The notes: generated from the letters alone by a model not told the origin. 64,000 nt of DNA from Streptococcus salivarius (GCF_009738225.1 NZ_CP018188.1:1-64000); one strand, 5' to 3'. Counted from the first letter of the stretch, positions 34,314-44,735 are shown. Numbers and translations: made by a program.

Positions 34314-34949
34314 ATGATAAAAAAACATAGCGAAAAAGATCTCATTAATAATGAGCAACATATCTATGATTGTTTTTCCAACACGACCGCTTTCTTAGGA
34401 TTAGATAGAGTTGAAGTTAGCATAAAAGGAAAAATAAAGTTCGAAGGAACCAAGTTACAAATTTTCTCAAATAATAATAAAAAACTCACTGTTATAAAAT
34501 ATATTGATTCACGATATGAATATATGTGATAATTACAGCACATATTGAAAATGAACAAAATAGTTTTGGAGGTATTGATCAATTTATCATAATTGATTCA
34601 ATTTCTGAATCGCAAAGTGAACTATCTGAGCCCTTTTTGATAATCAAAAGAAGTTAGGATTCTCACATCCCAAATCATATGCAAAATGTTATGTATACGG
34701 AAAAGTCATTCATATATTCGAAAAAATAATTCTAATTGGATTGAACTTATTGTTAAGGACAATTTTGACTTCACAGTCAAACTCCAATATAGTAAAAAAA
34801 TGCGAGTATCAGACATAAATTATGATGTAGGTGACAATCTATTCATATATGCTTTAATTATTTCAAGCGAAAAAACAATAAATCAAAAAAAGCGTTCATA
34901 TTTCAATCTCATAGTAGAGGATATGATAAACAAAACCAGTCTAAAATAG
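34314..34949 (+). pseudogene. Decayed hypothetical gene, ~210 codons
   Basis: ATG 34314 with upstream AAAGGAAAA. The first frame runs to 34529 (VEVSIKGKIKFEGTKLQIF). A second contains HIENEQNSFGGIDQFII, and a third carries SHPKSYAKCYVYGKVIHIFE and then NWIELIVKDNFDFTVKLQY to TAG 34947-34949. There are three frame changes in all. The C-terminal part has OB-fold-like strand spacing, but I cannot name the family. Confidence 0.45.
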
Positions 34950-34959
34950 AGAAACAAAA

Positions 34960-34993
34960 AAACCGCCAAAAATAAATTTGGCAGTTTTTTTGG
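34960..34993 (+). terminator. Rho-independent terminator
   Basis: AAACCGCCAAA / TTTGGCAGTTT stem (34960-34970 with 34977-34987) and a T run. Confidence 0.85.
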
Positions 34994-35183
34994 TAGGGAA
35001 CCTATTAATTCAAACAGTTTCTCATAATCGCTTATCGCAATAAAAAACCGGTATAGTAGGATTCCGCAATTAAATAGCTATATGACTATTATTTAAGACT
35101 AATTATATCTCCCGCATTTGCTAATAACAGTAAAGTGCTTCTTCAGATAAACTTATATTAAATTCGTATTAAGCATATAGTAA

Positions 35184-35357
35184 ACATACTAAGATTAGTA
35201 GTGAAGAAATCTCCGACGGGAGAGAGTACTCACTACTTTTTATTTGTGTTAAAGTAGTGGTGTCTTGTAAAGTCGTGGCTTCTTTTGACGCTAGACGTCG
35301 AGTATTGAAAATGACATCACTAAAATAAGGAATCATTTAAGACAAAGAGGTAATGTC
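35184..35357 (+). ncRNA. Candidate bridge RNA region of IS110 copy 2
   Basis: 174-base non-coding left end with the same AGTAGTGA...TCACTACT stem and inner CTCC-gac-GGGAG hairpin as copy 1. It lacks ~70 bases present in copy 1. RNA production is inferred from family knowledge. Confidence 0.4.
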
Positions 35358-36542
35358 ATGTGTGCAGTATTTGGAATTAATGTGAGTAAAACAAGTTCTG
35401 AGGTGGCAATTTTAGTCAACGGTGAGAAGGTTTATGGCTATACTATACCTAATGACATTGTCGGATTTTCTCGTTTACTGGAAGATCTAAAGACCGTGAG
35501 CAACCTCGTAATTATTTTCGAAGCTACTGGTGTCTACTCTCGCCGACTTCAGGCCTTTCTAGAAGAAGACAGCTATGACTATACACGTCTTAATCCTTTA
35601 GCAACTTGATGGATTACGAGTTCGGAAAACCGATAAGATTGATGCAGAGAAACTAGCTTCGTCACAATTCGTCTTAAACCGTAAGCCAACTTACGTTCAA
35701 GAAGAAGTCTATCAAAACTTGCATGATCTTAGTCGATTCTACCAAAATCTGACAGAGGATATCGTAAGGACGAAGAATAGGCTGCACAAAGTTCTTCAAG
35801 TCGCCTTCCCAGAAATCTACTATCTACTCCTACAGGTGAGCAATATTGGAATCTCATGTCCATCTTCCCAACCAAGCATTGGGTGCTAAAATTATCAGAA
35901 GTTGAGTTGAAAGAGACTATTCGCCAGTCAACCTCTAAACGTATTTCAGAGAACAGAGTAGGTAACTTGGCTGAAAAGTTAGTTGGACTGGCAAAGCAAT
36001 CTTATTCTGCCATTTCAAAAACCTCTCCTATGATAGAAGAGGTTAAGTATAATGCACAGGAACTTATAAGATTGACAAACCGTCGAGAACAAGTTTTAGA
36101 ACAGTTGATAGAGTTAGCTAAAACTCTACCTGAATATGAGTTTCTTCTCTCTATTCTTGGTATCGCAGAAACAACGGCTACAAGCGTTATTGGCGAATTA
36201 GGAAACATTCGTTGCTTTAAGTCTGCTAATCAAATCAACACTTTTATCGGTATTGATCTCAAACACTATGAATCGGGAGATTTCCTAGGTCAAGAGCATA
36301 TCACTAAGCGTGGGAATCCTTATGCCAGAAAAATCTTGTTCAAGTGCATTTACAACATCGCTTCAGCTAGCCATACCAATCCCTGCCATATCGCTAACTT
36401 TTATGAGAAACGAAAAAGACAATCGACAATAGCTTCAACTAAGCCACATACGATTACCTCTATACACCGCCTTATTAGGAAAATGTATCACCTCATTACG
36501 CATAACAAACTTTACGATTACTCTTTGACCCAAAATCGATAA
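35358..36542 (+). pseudogene. IS110-family transposase, broken
   Basis: Starts at ATG 35358 behind AGAGGTAATG. Relative to copy 1 it has three lesions. The catalytic Asp of FGIDVSK is Asn (FGINVSK). A stop follows RLNPLAT at ~35609, caused by a small deletion where copy 1 reads ESKKQLDSLRV. A further frame change occurs near 35800-35856. The C-terminal domain (36000-36542: LLSILGIAETTATSVIGELG, RGNPYARKILF) is open. It can only move in trans. Confidence 0.85.
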
Positions 36543-36612
36543 GGCTGTCTATGCCGTATTATTGTAACACCTTGTTTCAAAAAATACCAGATGAGGTGTT
36601 TTTTTAGCATGC

Positions 36613-36854
36613 CCTTTTATGGATCAAAAACTCTAAGCAGGCTTAGCCTACTAACTCATGACAGAAAAGAAAGTTCGGCTTATAATGAAGGTGAACAATA
36701 CCAATCCGTTGTCTTTAATAGGGCTTTGCCTAGCCTGTATCAAAAACTGGATGAACAAGAGTCATGAGATAACTCGAATATGCCTTGAGCATGAAAATAA
36801 AATTACTAATAGCCTCTTGTTCTATTGTTCAATAGTTAACAGGAGGTTTTTGTA
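36613..36854 (+). ncRNA. Candidate bridge RNA region of the group-B IS110
   Basis: Non-coding left end with pairing segments: AGGCTTAGCCT near 36640, and ACTCATGA (36653-36660) against TCATGAGT near 36760. It lies between the element boundary and the transposase start, where IS110-group elements encode their guide RNA. Inferred. Confidence 0.35.
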
Positions 36855-38022
36855 ATGGAAGTTATGATTGAAACTTGTTGTGGAATTGATGTCCACCAAA
36901 AGTCTATCGTTTGTTGTATTCTAGATGGTCCACTAGAAAGCAATAAACCTAAAAAGATTCAGAAAAAATTTGGTACAACAACTATAGCTCTCCAAAACGC
37001 CTTAGATTGGTTATTGGAAAATCACGTCACACATGTCTTTTTTGAAAGCACTGGCCAATATTGGGTACCACTCTTTAATATATTCTCAGACTCAGAACTC
37101 AATTTGATATTAGCTAACCCCCAACATATCAAGAATGTGCCTGGTCGAAAAACAGACATGAAAGATGCCGAATGGATTGCACAGCTCGGACGTTGTGGAC
37201 TTATTGAGCCATCTTACATTCCAAGCCCTGAAGTGATGCAGTTACGTTTACTCACTCGTAGGTTACGTTCTTACAAACAACGTCAAACTCAAATAAAGAA
37301 TGAGATTCATAACCTCTTACAACGTGCTAATATCAAACTAACCAGCTATCTTTCTGATATCTTCTCTAAGACAGGACAGTCTCTTTTAACGCTCTTTATC
37401 AATGGGGAACTCATTGATTATGACAATGTGACAGCTTGTATTCACAAGCATGTCAAAGCAAGTCCCGAAGAATTAATGGAGGCCATGAATGGGAAGTTGT
37501 CACTGGAGGATCGATTTCTCTTGGAGCAAAGCCTAGAAGAATATCAATTGTATCAAAAACTCATGAATAAATTAAGGAGTGAAATAATAGCTTATATCGA
37601 AAAGGAGTTTCCCTGAAGAAAATAGATTACTTCAAATGATTCCTGGTGTGAGTGAAACTTGTGCAGCCACTATTTTAGCTGAGATTGGACCAGATGTGAA
37701 GGCTTTTCAATCAGACGCACACTTAGCTTCTTGGGCTGGGCTCTGCCCAGGATCTTATGAAAGTGCTGGCATTAAAAAATCCTCACATATCACGCAAGGA
37801 AATCGATATATCAAACAGGCTTTGACCATGTCGGGATTGATTGCGGCTCACTCTAAAGACAATGCGTTTTCATCTTTTTATAGCAAAATTTCCCAAAGAG
37901 GAAGTAAGATGAAAGCCGTCATTGCTTGCGCACATAAGCTGCTTCGTATCATTTACAAAATTCTCGCAACACACCAAGAATACGACAAAGAAAAAGTGCT
38001 AGGACTGAGGCAACAGTTCTAA
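36855..38022 (+). pseudogene. IS110-family transposase (group B), single frameshift
   Basis: ATG 36855 behind AACAGGAGG. The first part (to TGA 37614-37616) has CCGIDVHQKSIVCC (Asp), FFESTGQYWVP (Glu) and KTDMKDAEWIAQL (two Asp). The second, in the +1 frame, has QMIPGVSETCAATILAEIG, LASWAGLCPGSYESAG and GNRYIKQALTMSG. The break is at GAGTTTCCCTGAAG (37605-37618), one extra base next to a run. All catalytic Asp/Glu are intact, so a corrected frame would give an active ~390-residue enzyme. Confidence 0.85.
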
Positions 38023-38046
38023 CACCGAAAATTTAAAAAATCTCAA

Positions 38047-38289
38047 TTACAGTATAGCACAAGAAGAGTTTTTTTGCGCTATTTTTAATGTTTTTTTCAA
38101 ATAAAAAGACAGTATCCTCAGAATAGCTACTGTCTTATCTGTTTTATTACTTAAAGCCTTGATAGACTTGACTAAGGGTAGAAAAGAGCCATTTTCTATT
38201 GATTCCAAAAAACTATCTATACTGTGATAACATGAATAACAGGACACTCTATGAAGATAATTTATATAAGTTAGAGAAATCACTCTCAT
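38047..38289 (-). repeat. Repeat cassette R, copy 2 (coding-like)
   Basis: The core at ~38091-38200 is shared with cassettes near 16790, 47150, 50530 and 51090. On the minus strand it reads GSFLPLVKSIKALSNKTDKT, then VAILRILSF, within an 80-codon frame. The DNA also contains a hairpin AAGACAGTA...TACTGTCTT followed by T's. It may be the 3' end of a gene family carried at the IS110 group-A right end or targeted by it. Confidence 0.5.
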
Positions 38290-38375
38290 CTGAGAAGCGA
38301 TCTTTAGATAATCCGCATTGAAAATTGTTTATTAAATTTTGAACAAAAACTACTCAAGCTGACAAACTAGCATAA

Positions 38376-38453
38376 TTATAAATTTTTTTGAATAATAGCA
38401 TATATCAAACCTAAAATAGAGACAGCTACCCATATCCAAAATTTCCATCGCAC
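38376..38453 (-). CDS. Short membrane peptide, probably truncated by IS30
   Basis: 25 codons from GTG 38451-38453 reading WKFWIWVAVSILGLIYAIIQ, a single transmembrane segment. The IS30 terminus (GTCAAGTCAAGTGCAAC) begins immediately upstream, so the N-terminal part of a membrane protein is probably missing. It could be the former last gene of the azole-peptide operon, for example an immunity protein, but this is speculation. Confidence 0.3.
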   Translation of the reverse strand: MRWKFWIWVAVSILGLIYAIIQKNL

Positions 38454-38454
38454 A

Positions 38455-39265
38455 TTGTCAAGTCAAGTGCAACAAGTTCATTGATAGCCTAATATTCCAT
38501 TTATTAGGCTGTTTGGGCTAGCCCAAACAGAAATTTTGAAGTTTTGTAATGGTGAAGTCGTCTAGGCCTCCCATTGATAGCTGCTATATACTGAGAGAGC
38601 TCTTCTTCAGTTAGTGGGTTTAAAGATTGTCCTTTAGGAAGAAACTCTCTAAGTAGCCCATTAAAGCTTTCGTTTGTTCTCCTTTCGCGTGACGAATAAG
38701 GATGAGTAAAGTAAATCTCGATGTCATTTAATTCAGATAAGAGACTAAACTCAGAACCGTTATCAGTTGTAATGGATACGATTGGATAACGTTTCATCAA
38801 GTCTTGGAGAGCCTCATTGATGGTCCCAGCTTCTTTATTAGACAACTTACAAGCCCAATCAGACATACGAAAATCATGTAAAACATAGAGTAAAATTTCT
38901 CTACTCCACCAAAATCCTCCATAACAAGTTCCAAAAAATCACTTGATCCTTTACTAACATAATAACCCCCAGTAGATAAATCTGTTAACTTGGAAATTCT
39001 TTTAGGATTTTCAAACGGGATACCTGTCAGAGCCAATCCTCTCCATGCAGGAGAGCTTCCGATTATCATTCTCCTCTTATTACAATCATTGTAAAATTTA
39101 TTATAATAATTCTTACTTGTTCCTTGGCCCTATGAAGTTTCCTCTGAAAAGGGTTTATCACTTGGTAACCATAAGGAATCTTCTCTCGAGTTTCAGATAA
39201 AAAACTATGGAATTGATCAGTTTGGTATGAAAAAGTGGATTCCGTACCCATATTATCTGATAGAG
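38455..39265 (-). pseudogene. IS30-family transposase, broken
   Basis: The C-terminal part is clear: SITTDNGSEFSLLSEL, IEIYFTHPYSSRER, GLLREFLPKGQSLNPLTEEE and the end LFGLAQTA. Upstream parts occur in two other frames (38797-39069, 39066-39251) and the N-terminal helix-turn-helix is missing. It lies between the azole-peptide exporters and the IS110 pile-up and bounds the cluster on its left side. Confidence 0.75.
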
Positions 39266-39276
39266 GAATACAAAAC

Positions 39277-41070
39277 TTAGTTTGTTAACTTTCTATTCGA
39301 AATATCTTTATTTAATAAAAGATTAAATTCTTCAGCGTCATAAATATTTGAAATACTGGAATCAATTATGCTCCCATCTTTTTTAATAAATAATACTCTA
39401 TCAAAATCTTCGATTTCACTTAAATTATGTGTCACTACTAAAACTGTTTTATTTGAGACCAATTCCTTTAGATTTTGAAAAAAATTTTTTTCACTTCTTC
39501 GATCAAAAGCTGAAGTTGGTTCATCTAATATAAAAAAATCTTTCTTAGAATCTAATAGTATTCGAGCAAGTGCTAGTCTCTGCTTTTCTCCTCCACTTAG
39601 ATTCTGATTATCCTCAGATAATGATGCTATCTGATTATCCAAGCGGTTAGTTAAGTTTTCCTCTTTTGAAATATTATCTAAAAGATATTTGAACTTATCT
39701 ATTTGAATATCTTTATTCACTGCTAAGTTTTCTTCTATTGTTCCAGCAAAAAATGAGAATTCCTGTGGTAAAATACCAATTTTTTTTATCATCGAATCGA
39801 AAGAAATTGAAGCTACGTCTTCACCATTTATTAAAATACACCCTTCAGTTGGCCTATATATCCCCAGAAGCAACTTAATAAATGTGGATTTCCCAGAACC
39901 ATTTTCACCAACTAATGCAATTTTTGAAAAAGTAGTGATATCCTCAATCTTTACATTAACATTCTCAAGAATGTTATTCCTTGATTCTTCAGGCTTAAAA
40001 CTAACATTTTTGAACTCTATACTAGATATTTCATGTATATCAACCATAGTTTGACTATTTACTGTAGGTTCTATAAAATCAGTGACACTTGATATATAAG
40101 GCTCGATTCTATTGATGCTCTCTAATGACTGAAAAGCTTGAGTACTACTCATTACAAATTGTGTAGCCATACCAATATAAATTGGTATAACAACTAATAG
40201 ATTTAAATTTATAGCTATATTTAAAATTAGGAGAAGATAAATTACAATAAATAATATTATCTGAAATTTATAAAATAATCTTGATTTCTTATCATTATTA
40301 TGTTTGTATTCTATTGAATCATCTAGTCCTTTTTCATTAAGTAAAAAGTATTTTTTTGAGAAAAATTTTTCCCTTGAAAATGTCTTAATTACATTATAAA
40401 TAGGGTAATTATTTATTATATTATAAATGAAGGAATTCCTTCTCTCTTCTACTCCTAATATTTGTTCAAATAAATTCTTCTGTTCCTCAACCGCTACTTT
40501 ATGGTTCAAATCTCTAACAAAAATAATAATGATTCCGAATATAAGGACAACTATTGAGATGAAAAAAATAGGTACACTCCATAATTTAAATAACAAATAT
40601 CCGAAAGCAAATAAATATATTATAATATTTAATGAAAAGAAGATTAAATTAACGAAATGCTGAAAATTATTACTAACTCCACCAATGTAAGTCTGATTAA
40701 ATCTATACTGATTTAATTTATTATCAAGATTTTCACTAATAATTGTATGTGGGTCTTTTCTTAGTACATTCTCTATCGTTCTATTCAAAATTGAATCGTC
40801 TATCTTTTTACCTCCAATTATATGTAGCTGTCGAATCAATACACGCACAAATTCGAACATCAAAATTACTATACTAAAATAAATAAGCTGTCTAAAAAAA
40901 ATATGCTGCCTGTTAACCAAAACACTGATAAACCAACTAATTAAACCCAGTCTCCCCAAATTGCTTATCATATCAGTTATAACTACTAAAAAGGAGAAGA
41001 TAGAATACCTAGGTTCTTTTTTTAAGATATAAATTATTAATTTATAATAGTTACTATTGGTTATTTTCAT
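39277..41070 (-). CDS. ABC exporter subunit of the azole-peptide cluster
   Basis: 597 residues: six transmembrane segments in the first ~320 residues, then a nucleotide-binding domain with Walker A GENGSGKSTFIKLLLG, signature LSGGEKQRLALARI and Walker B FFILDEPTSAFD with a following His (VVTHNLS). It lacks a C39 peptidase domain, so leader removal must be done elsewhere. It overlaps the upstream exporter gene by 17 bases. The two probably form a heterodimer that exports the modified peptide and may confer self-protection. Last gene of the operon. Confidence 0.85.
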   Translation of the reverse strand: MKITNSNYYKLIIYILKKEPRYSIFSFLVVITDMISNLGRLGLISWFISVLVNRQHIFFRQLIYFSIVILMFEFVRVLIRQLHIIGGKKIDDSILNRTIENVLRKDPHTIISENLDNKLNQYRFNQTYIGGVSNNFQHFVNLIFFSLNIIIYLFAFGYLLFKLWSVPIFFISIVVLIFGIIIIFVRDLNHKVAVEEQKNLFEQILGVEERRNSFIYNIINNYPIYNVIKTFSREKFFSKKYFLLNEKGLDDSIEYKHNNDKKSRLFYKFQIILFIVIYLLLILNIAINLNLLVVIPIYIGMATQFVMSSTQAFQSLESINRIEPYISSVTDFIEPTVNSQTMVDIHEISSIEFKNVSFKPEESRNNILENVNVKIEDITTFSKIALVGENGSGKSTFIKLLLGIYRPTEGCILINGEDVASISFDSMIKKIGILPQEFSFFAGTIEENLAVNKDIQIDKFKYLLDNISKEENLTNRLDNQIASLSEDNQNLSGGEKQRLALARILLDSKKDFFILDEPTSAFDRRSEKNFFQNLKELVSNKTVLVVTHNLSEIEDFDRVLFIKKDGSIIDSSISNIYDAEEFNLLLNKDISNRKLTN

Positions 41071-42862
41071 CTATTTCCTCCATTTCATCTTCGTCGACAA
41101 ACATATTTCGATATATTCCCTCACTTGTTATCAATTCTTCATGCTTTCCTCGTTGAACAATATTCCCTTTATCTAAAACCAGTATTTCATCCGAAAATTT
41201 AGTACTACCAACTTTATGAGAAACAAAAATCATTCCTACATGTTGCAATTTATTTTTTACAAAGTCATAAAACATACTCTCTTTTGAGGGATCTAAAGCA
41301 GAGGTAGCTTCGTCAAAGATTCCAAAATTTCTTTGAAAATATACTACTCTAGACAACAACAATAATCTCCTTTCTCCCCCTGAAAATTCCACTCCATTAT
41401 TGTCTTCTTGGCTATTGATCTCTGAATCTACTCCTTTAGTTAGATCACTGATTTTTTTTGATAAACCAACTTTATCAATTGCTTCATAAATTTTTAAATC
41501 ATTTTTATTATCTGAAAGAGATATATTTTCTGAAATAGTTAGATTAAATAAGCTATTTTCCTGTGGTAAGATTGAAAACATATACTTAGCTATAGCTTTA
41601 TATTGCTCATACTTTAACTTTTGGTTATTAATATAAATATCTCCTGAAGAAGGTTTTAGCAACCCTAATATTATATTGACTAACGTTGTTTTTCCGGAAC
41701 CATTTGTTCCTACTATAGCTATTTTATCTTTATCCGTAATCTTAAAGGAAATATCTGATAAAATATAATCTCCCTCATCTTTTGCTCGATAATAAATTTT
41801 GTCAAATCTTATATTTATATCTTTCTGAAGAAAAGTATTTAAAAATTCATCGTTAATAATTGATGATTTCGGGTAGACTTTATCCTTAAAATACTGACTC
41901 CAGTTTTCAACGCTTTCAAAATTTTCATATACATTTCGAAGTGTCCTAAATAGTCGGTTTGTCTGATTTAATAGGTAGTTAACAAGCATAATGATTACCA
42001 TTATTGAGGATAATGAATTTTTATAATCAATATACTGTTTAGAAACCAATAATAATATTAATAAGCCTAACCAGGGTAAAAACTGTTCCATTGTTTCGAA
42101 AATCAGTGTTTTTCGTGTCATTTTTTTTAAAATATCTAAGTACTCATTGTTGAGATAATAATTTTTAGATAAGAGCTTATCTAATCTGCGAGTATATTTG
42201 GTATCCAAAATATTTTCTTTTTTTATTTCCTGAGAAATCAGAAAATTGGTTGTAGCGATATTATTATCAAGAAATTCTTTATATTTTGTCTTAATTTTCG
42301 TGTAAATTGATATCATAAAAAAACTTATCGAAAATAATAAAATTGATATAACTGAATACACTGGATTGAAAAAAAACACTACTATAACACTCAAAATATA
42401 AACTACTGCTAACGATAAGCCTTCCAAAAGTTCATTTAATTGAAATTCTAATCCTTTATTTCCACCACTAAAGATAGAAAAGTATGCTTTTTCTATCTTT
42501 AGCTGTTCAGTATCTGATTGCAGCAATTCAAAGTCGGTCTTTAAAATTTCATTACCTATTTTATATATTTGTGAATATCTAAAAGTATAAGTTAAATCTG
42601 TAAAATGACATCTAAATCTACTATGTAAAATTTTTAAGACCATATAGATAATTGACGTTATTGATATAAAGAATATCTTTGAAAGTAAATCTGAACCATT
42701 TTCAAATAAAATAAGAGTCAAAAAAACTAAGATAAAGTCTATAAAGTTATTAAAAATAGAAAGAAGAAAAAAAGTAATTACCTTTTTTCTATCCTTATAT
42801 TCTAAAGACTTAAAAAATTTTTTTACAAATTCAATTTGTTTTTGTATGTAATCAAATATCAT
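41054..42862 (-). CDS. ABC exporter subunit of the azole-peptide cluster
   Basis: 602 residues with a transmembrane domain (~1-310) and nucleotide-binding domain: Walker A GTNGSGKTTLVNIILG, signature FSGGERRLLLLSRV, Walker B FGIFDEATSALD, His in VSHKVG. The signature helix is slightly off consensus (E-R-R-L for Q-R-x-x). This often marks one half of a heterodimer with a weaker site. Paired by gene overlap with the 597-residue subunit. It starts at ATG 42860-42862, 33 bases after the E1-like gene. Confidence 0.85.
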   Translation of the reverse strand: MIFDYIQKQIEFVKKFFKSLEYKDRKKVITFFLLSIFNNFIDFILVFLTLILFENGSDLLSKIFFISITSIIYMVLKILHSRFRCHFTDLTYTFRYSQIYKIGNEILKTDFELLQSDTEQLKIEKAYFSIFSGGNKGLEFQLNELLEGLSLAVVYILSVIVVFFFNPVYSVISILLFSISFFMISIYTKIKTKYKEFLDNNIATTNFLISQEIKKENILDTKYTRRLDKLLSKNYYLNNEYLDILKKMTRKTLIFETMEQFLPWLGLLILLLVSKQYIDYKNSLSSIMVIIMLVNYLLNQTNRLFRTLRNVYENFESVENWSQYFKDKVYPKSSIINDEFLNTFLQKDINIRFDKIYYRAKDEGDYILSDISFKITDKDKIAIVGTNGSGKTTLVNIILGLLKPSSGDIYINNQKLKYEQYKAIAKYMFSILPQENSLFNLTISENISLSDNKNDLKIYEAIDKVGLSKKISDLTKGVDSEINSQEDNNGVEFSGGERRLLLLSRVVYFQRNFGIFDEATSALDPSKESMFYDFVKNKLQHVGMIFVSHKVGSTKFSDEILVLDKGNIVQRGKHEELITSEGIYRNMFVDEDEMEEIDENNQ

Positions 42863-42895
42863 TTATACTACTCCAAATCGTAAGTTACTATTCAA

Positions 42896-43885
42896 TTAGG
42901 TATCAGTTATTTCATAGATATCGTAGTTAAAGGTTATAGGATTTAATGAGTACACATTCCCCAAGAGTCTTGGTTTTGACAACTTTGACAGATATCTATA
43001 AATATCTTCAACACATAATGCAGCAACCATTGACAGATCAGTTATAATACTTGGATGCATTTCTCTTTTCTTTTTTATTAACCTTTTTTTAAGGTAATCT
43101 TGCTGTAATGGAAATTTCATGGAAACAAATTTTTTAAATTTGTAAAACTCAATTTTATTTTCAACTAACGGGCCAACGCTATGTTCACTGACACAAACTA
43201 AAGGAATCTTTAAATCAGCTATTTTGTCAATTAGTTGCATTCTTTCACTAGATTCTGATATATCAATTCCCGTAATTAAATTTATATCATATTTTCTAAT
43301 AATTTCCCCCACATTATCAGCTTTTACTTTTTCATTAAAGGGGATAATTTCACTCAGTTTCCTTTTATTTAATTTACTTGATATTACTTCAACCTTACTT
43401 TTTCCTACATCCTCAAATGAGTATAAAAACTGCCGAGATAAATTTGAGATTTCGATTATATCATCATCTGCAACAACTATCTTCCCTATACCTATATTGC
43501 AAAGCATATTGACAATTGGTGTACCTAGCCCCCCAACACCAATTACCAGTACATTACTGTGAGCTAATCGCTCTTGATATTTCTCTGGCAAAATATCCTT
43601 TGTATCCCACGCCTCAAAAGTTTCAAGCTGACGTTTAAATGGATCGTTATCCTTATGAACTATATTTTGCATCATTACCATGGACTTTGAAATCAAAAAG
43701 TTGATTAATGGGTGATCGCTACTTAACTCACAGTCTCCAGCATCAAGATCTTCTAAAACATGGTAATAATTTTTTAAAGTTTCCATATTACCTGAAATGA
43801 TAAACTTCCTATATTCAGGTAGCAACTGATAAATAACCAGTTTATCAATTTCAATTTTATAATAAATATTATATTTTAACTGCAT
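42896..43885 (-). CDS. ThiF/E1-like partner protein of a YcaO cyclodehydratase
   Basis: 329 residues. Residues ~1-105 have no conserved motif and match the size of a RiPP recognition element. Residues ~120-290 are an E1/ThiF fold: VLVIGVGGLGTPIVNMLCNI (nucleotide Gly-rich loop), VVADDDIIEISNLSRQFLYS (Asp and Arg), DVGKSKVEV (Lys) and TGIDISESS. No CxxC zinc pairs are seen. In McbB, PaaA and other C proteins this subunit binds the leader and presents the core to YcaO. It overlaps the YcaO gene by 17 bases. Confidence 0.8.
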   Translation of the reverse strand: MQLKYNIYYKIEIDKLVIYQLLPEYRKFIISGNMETLKNYYHVLEDLDAGDCELSSDHPLINFLISKSMVMMQNIVHKDNDPFKRQLETFEAWDTKDILPEKYQERLAHSNVLVIGVGGLGTPIVNMLCNIGIGKIVVADDDIIEISNLSRQFLYSFEDVGKSKVEVISSKLNKRKLSEIIPFNEKVKADNVGEIIRKYDINLITGIDISESSERMQLIDKIADLKIPLVCVSEHSVGPLVENKIEFYKFKKFVSMKFPLQQDYLKKRLIKKKREMHPSIITDLSMVAALCVEDIYRYLSKLSKPRLLGNVYSLNPITFNYDIYEITDT

Positions 43886-44735
43886 ATTGAATTCCTCCGT
43901 TGTCCAAAATAGTATTCAAAATTTGTTTATCTTTAACAAAACAAGTAACAACTCTTTTATTCGGTAAATTCTTCGGCCTTAAGTTTGTGACATCAAAAAG
44001 CTTGAACTCATCAGCAAAACTATAGTCTTCAAACAAATTTACGCCTACTTCTTTATCATCATCAAAAATTTCATCGGCAAACCCTTCTAATTTTAAAGAT
44101 ATTTCCAAAAAATTAACAAGCTCTAAATACGATAGATTATCAGGTTTAATTACATCTCTATTAGAAAAAGCTTCATCCACTAATCTACTCTCTAGGTAAG
44201 CATTAAACTTTGCATCAATTAGTTTTTCTTCCTTCCCCATACCGAAAATAATCATATTTTGACTAATCTCAAAATAAACAGAGATATAAAAAATCTTTTT
44301 ATCAAAATTTACTTCGTATGAATACGTTATTCCTCTTTTATAATTTTCAACTTTCAAAGGTTTTTGAAATATAATATTATTTACTGTTTCCTGAAATAAA
44401 TGACGTTCAAATACTTCTAATATAGAATTATTTAGAGATGCATCCAAATCGACATGTGCTGAAAAACCAATTGTATCGAAATAGCCTTTGATATCAGAAT
44501 TTTTGTATATATTAATCCATGTCAATCTTTCATACAACTCAGAGATAGCTTTCTCTTTGGAAATATCTTTTAGTGCATCTTGACCAGAAAAAGGGATATA
44601 CTCAATTTTCTTATTACCATTTTCAACGATAGAGATACCAATACATCTGTAATACGGTATCTCGTTATAATACCTTTTTGTAATTTCTACATCAGAAATT
44701 TTGTAATTAATGTCTTTAAACTTCATTTTTACCAA
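43869..44735 (-). CDS. YcaO-type azoline cyclodehydratase, compact
   Basis: 288 residues, about two thirds of the usual YcaO size. The ATP-binding motifs are present in order: SGQDALKDISKEKAISELYE followed by R, then DASLNNSILEVFERHLF, then DAKFNAYLESRLVDE. These are the S/E-rich, E-x-x-ER and A-x-x-E elements that coordinate Mg-ATP. The enzyme activates amide bonds so that Cys, Ser or Thr side chains cyclise to thiazolines or oxazolines. The usual C-terminal proline-rich end (PxPxP) is not seen; the protein ends QYAVKI. It overlaps both neighbours, so the three enzymes are made together. Confidence 0.8.
   Translation of the reverse strand: MVKMKFKDINYKISDVEITKRYYNEIPYYRCIGISIVENGNKKIEYIPFSGQDALKDISKEKAISELYERLTWINIYKNSDIKGYFDTIGFSAHVDLDASLNNSILEVFERHLFQETVNNIIFQKPLKVENYKRGITYSYEVNFDKKIFYISVYFEISQNMIIFGMGKEEKLIDAKFNAYLESRLVDEAFSNRDVIKPDNLSYLELVNFLEISLKLEGFADEIFDDDKEVGVNLFEDYSFADEFKLFDVTNLRPKNLPNKRVVTCFVKDKQILNTILDNGGIQYAVKI

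Larger units (their letters stand above)
35184..36612 (+). mobile_element. IS110-family element, copy 2 (group A), inactive and split
   Basis: Left boundary AACATACTAAGATTAGTAG at 35183, as in copies 1 and 3. The right end after the transposase (a hairpin AACACCT...AGGTGTTTTTT, then GCCCTTTTATGGATCAAAAA) matches copy 3. At 36612 the similarity is interrupted by a second, different IS110 element. The rest of the copy-3-like tail resumes at ~38200-38090. Confidence 0.75.
36613..38040 (+). mobile_element. IS110-family element, group B, inserted in copy 2
   Basis: A transposase unlike group A, with a ~240-base non-coding left end. It interrupts the right-end tail of IS110 copy 2 directly after GGATCAAAAA. 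Exact ends are uncertain because the element has no terminal inverted repeats. Confidence 0.6.

Noticed and set aside
34314..34949. Considered as a single-stranded DNA-binding protein
   Set aside because: Only the strand spacing is suggestive; no SSB motifs are seen and the frame is broken three times.
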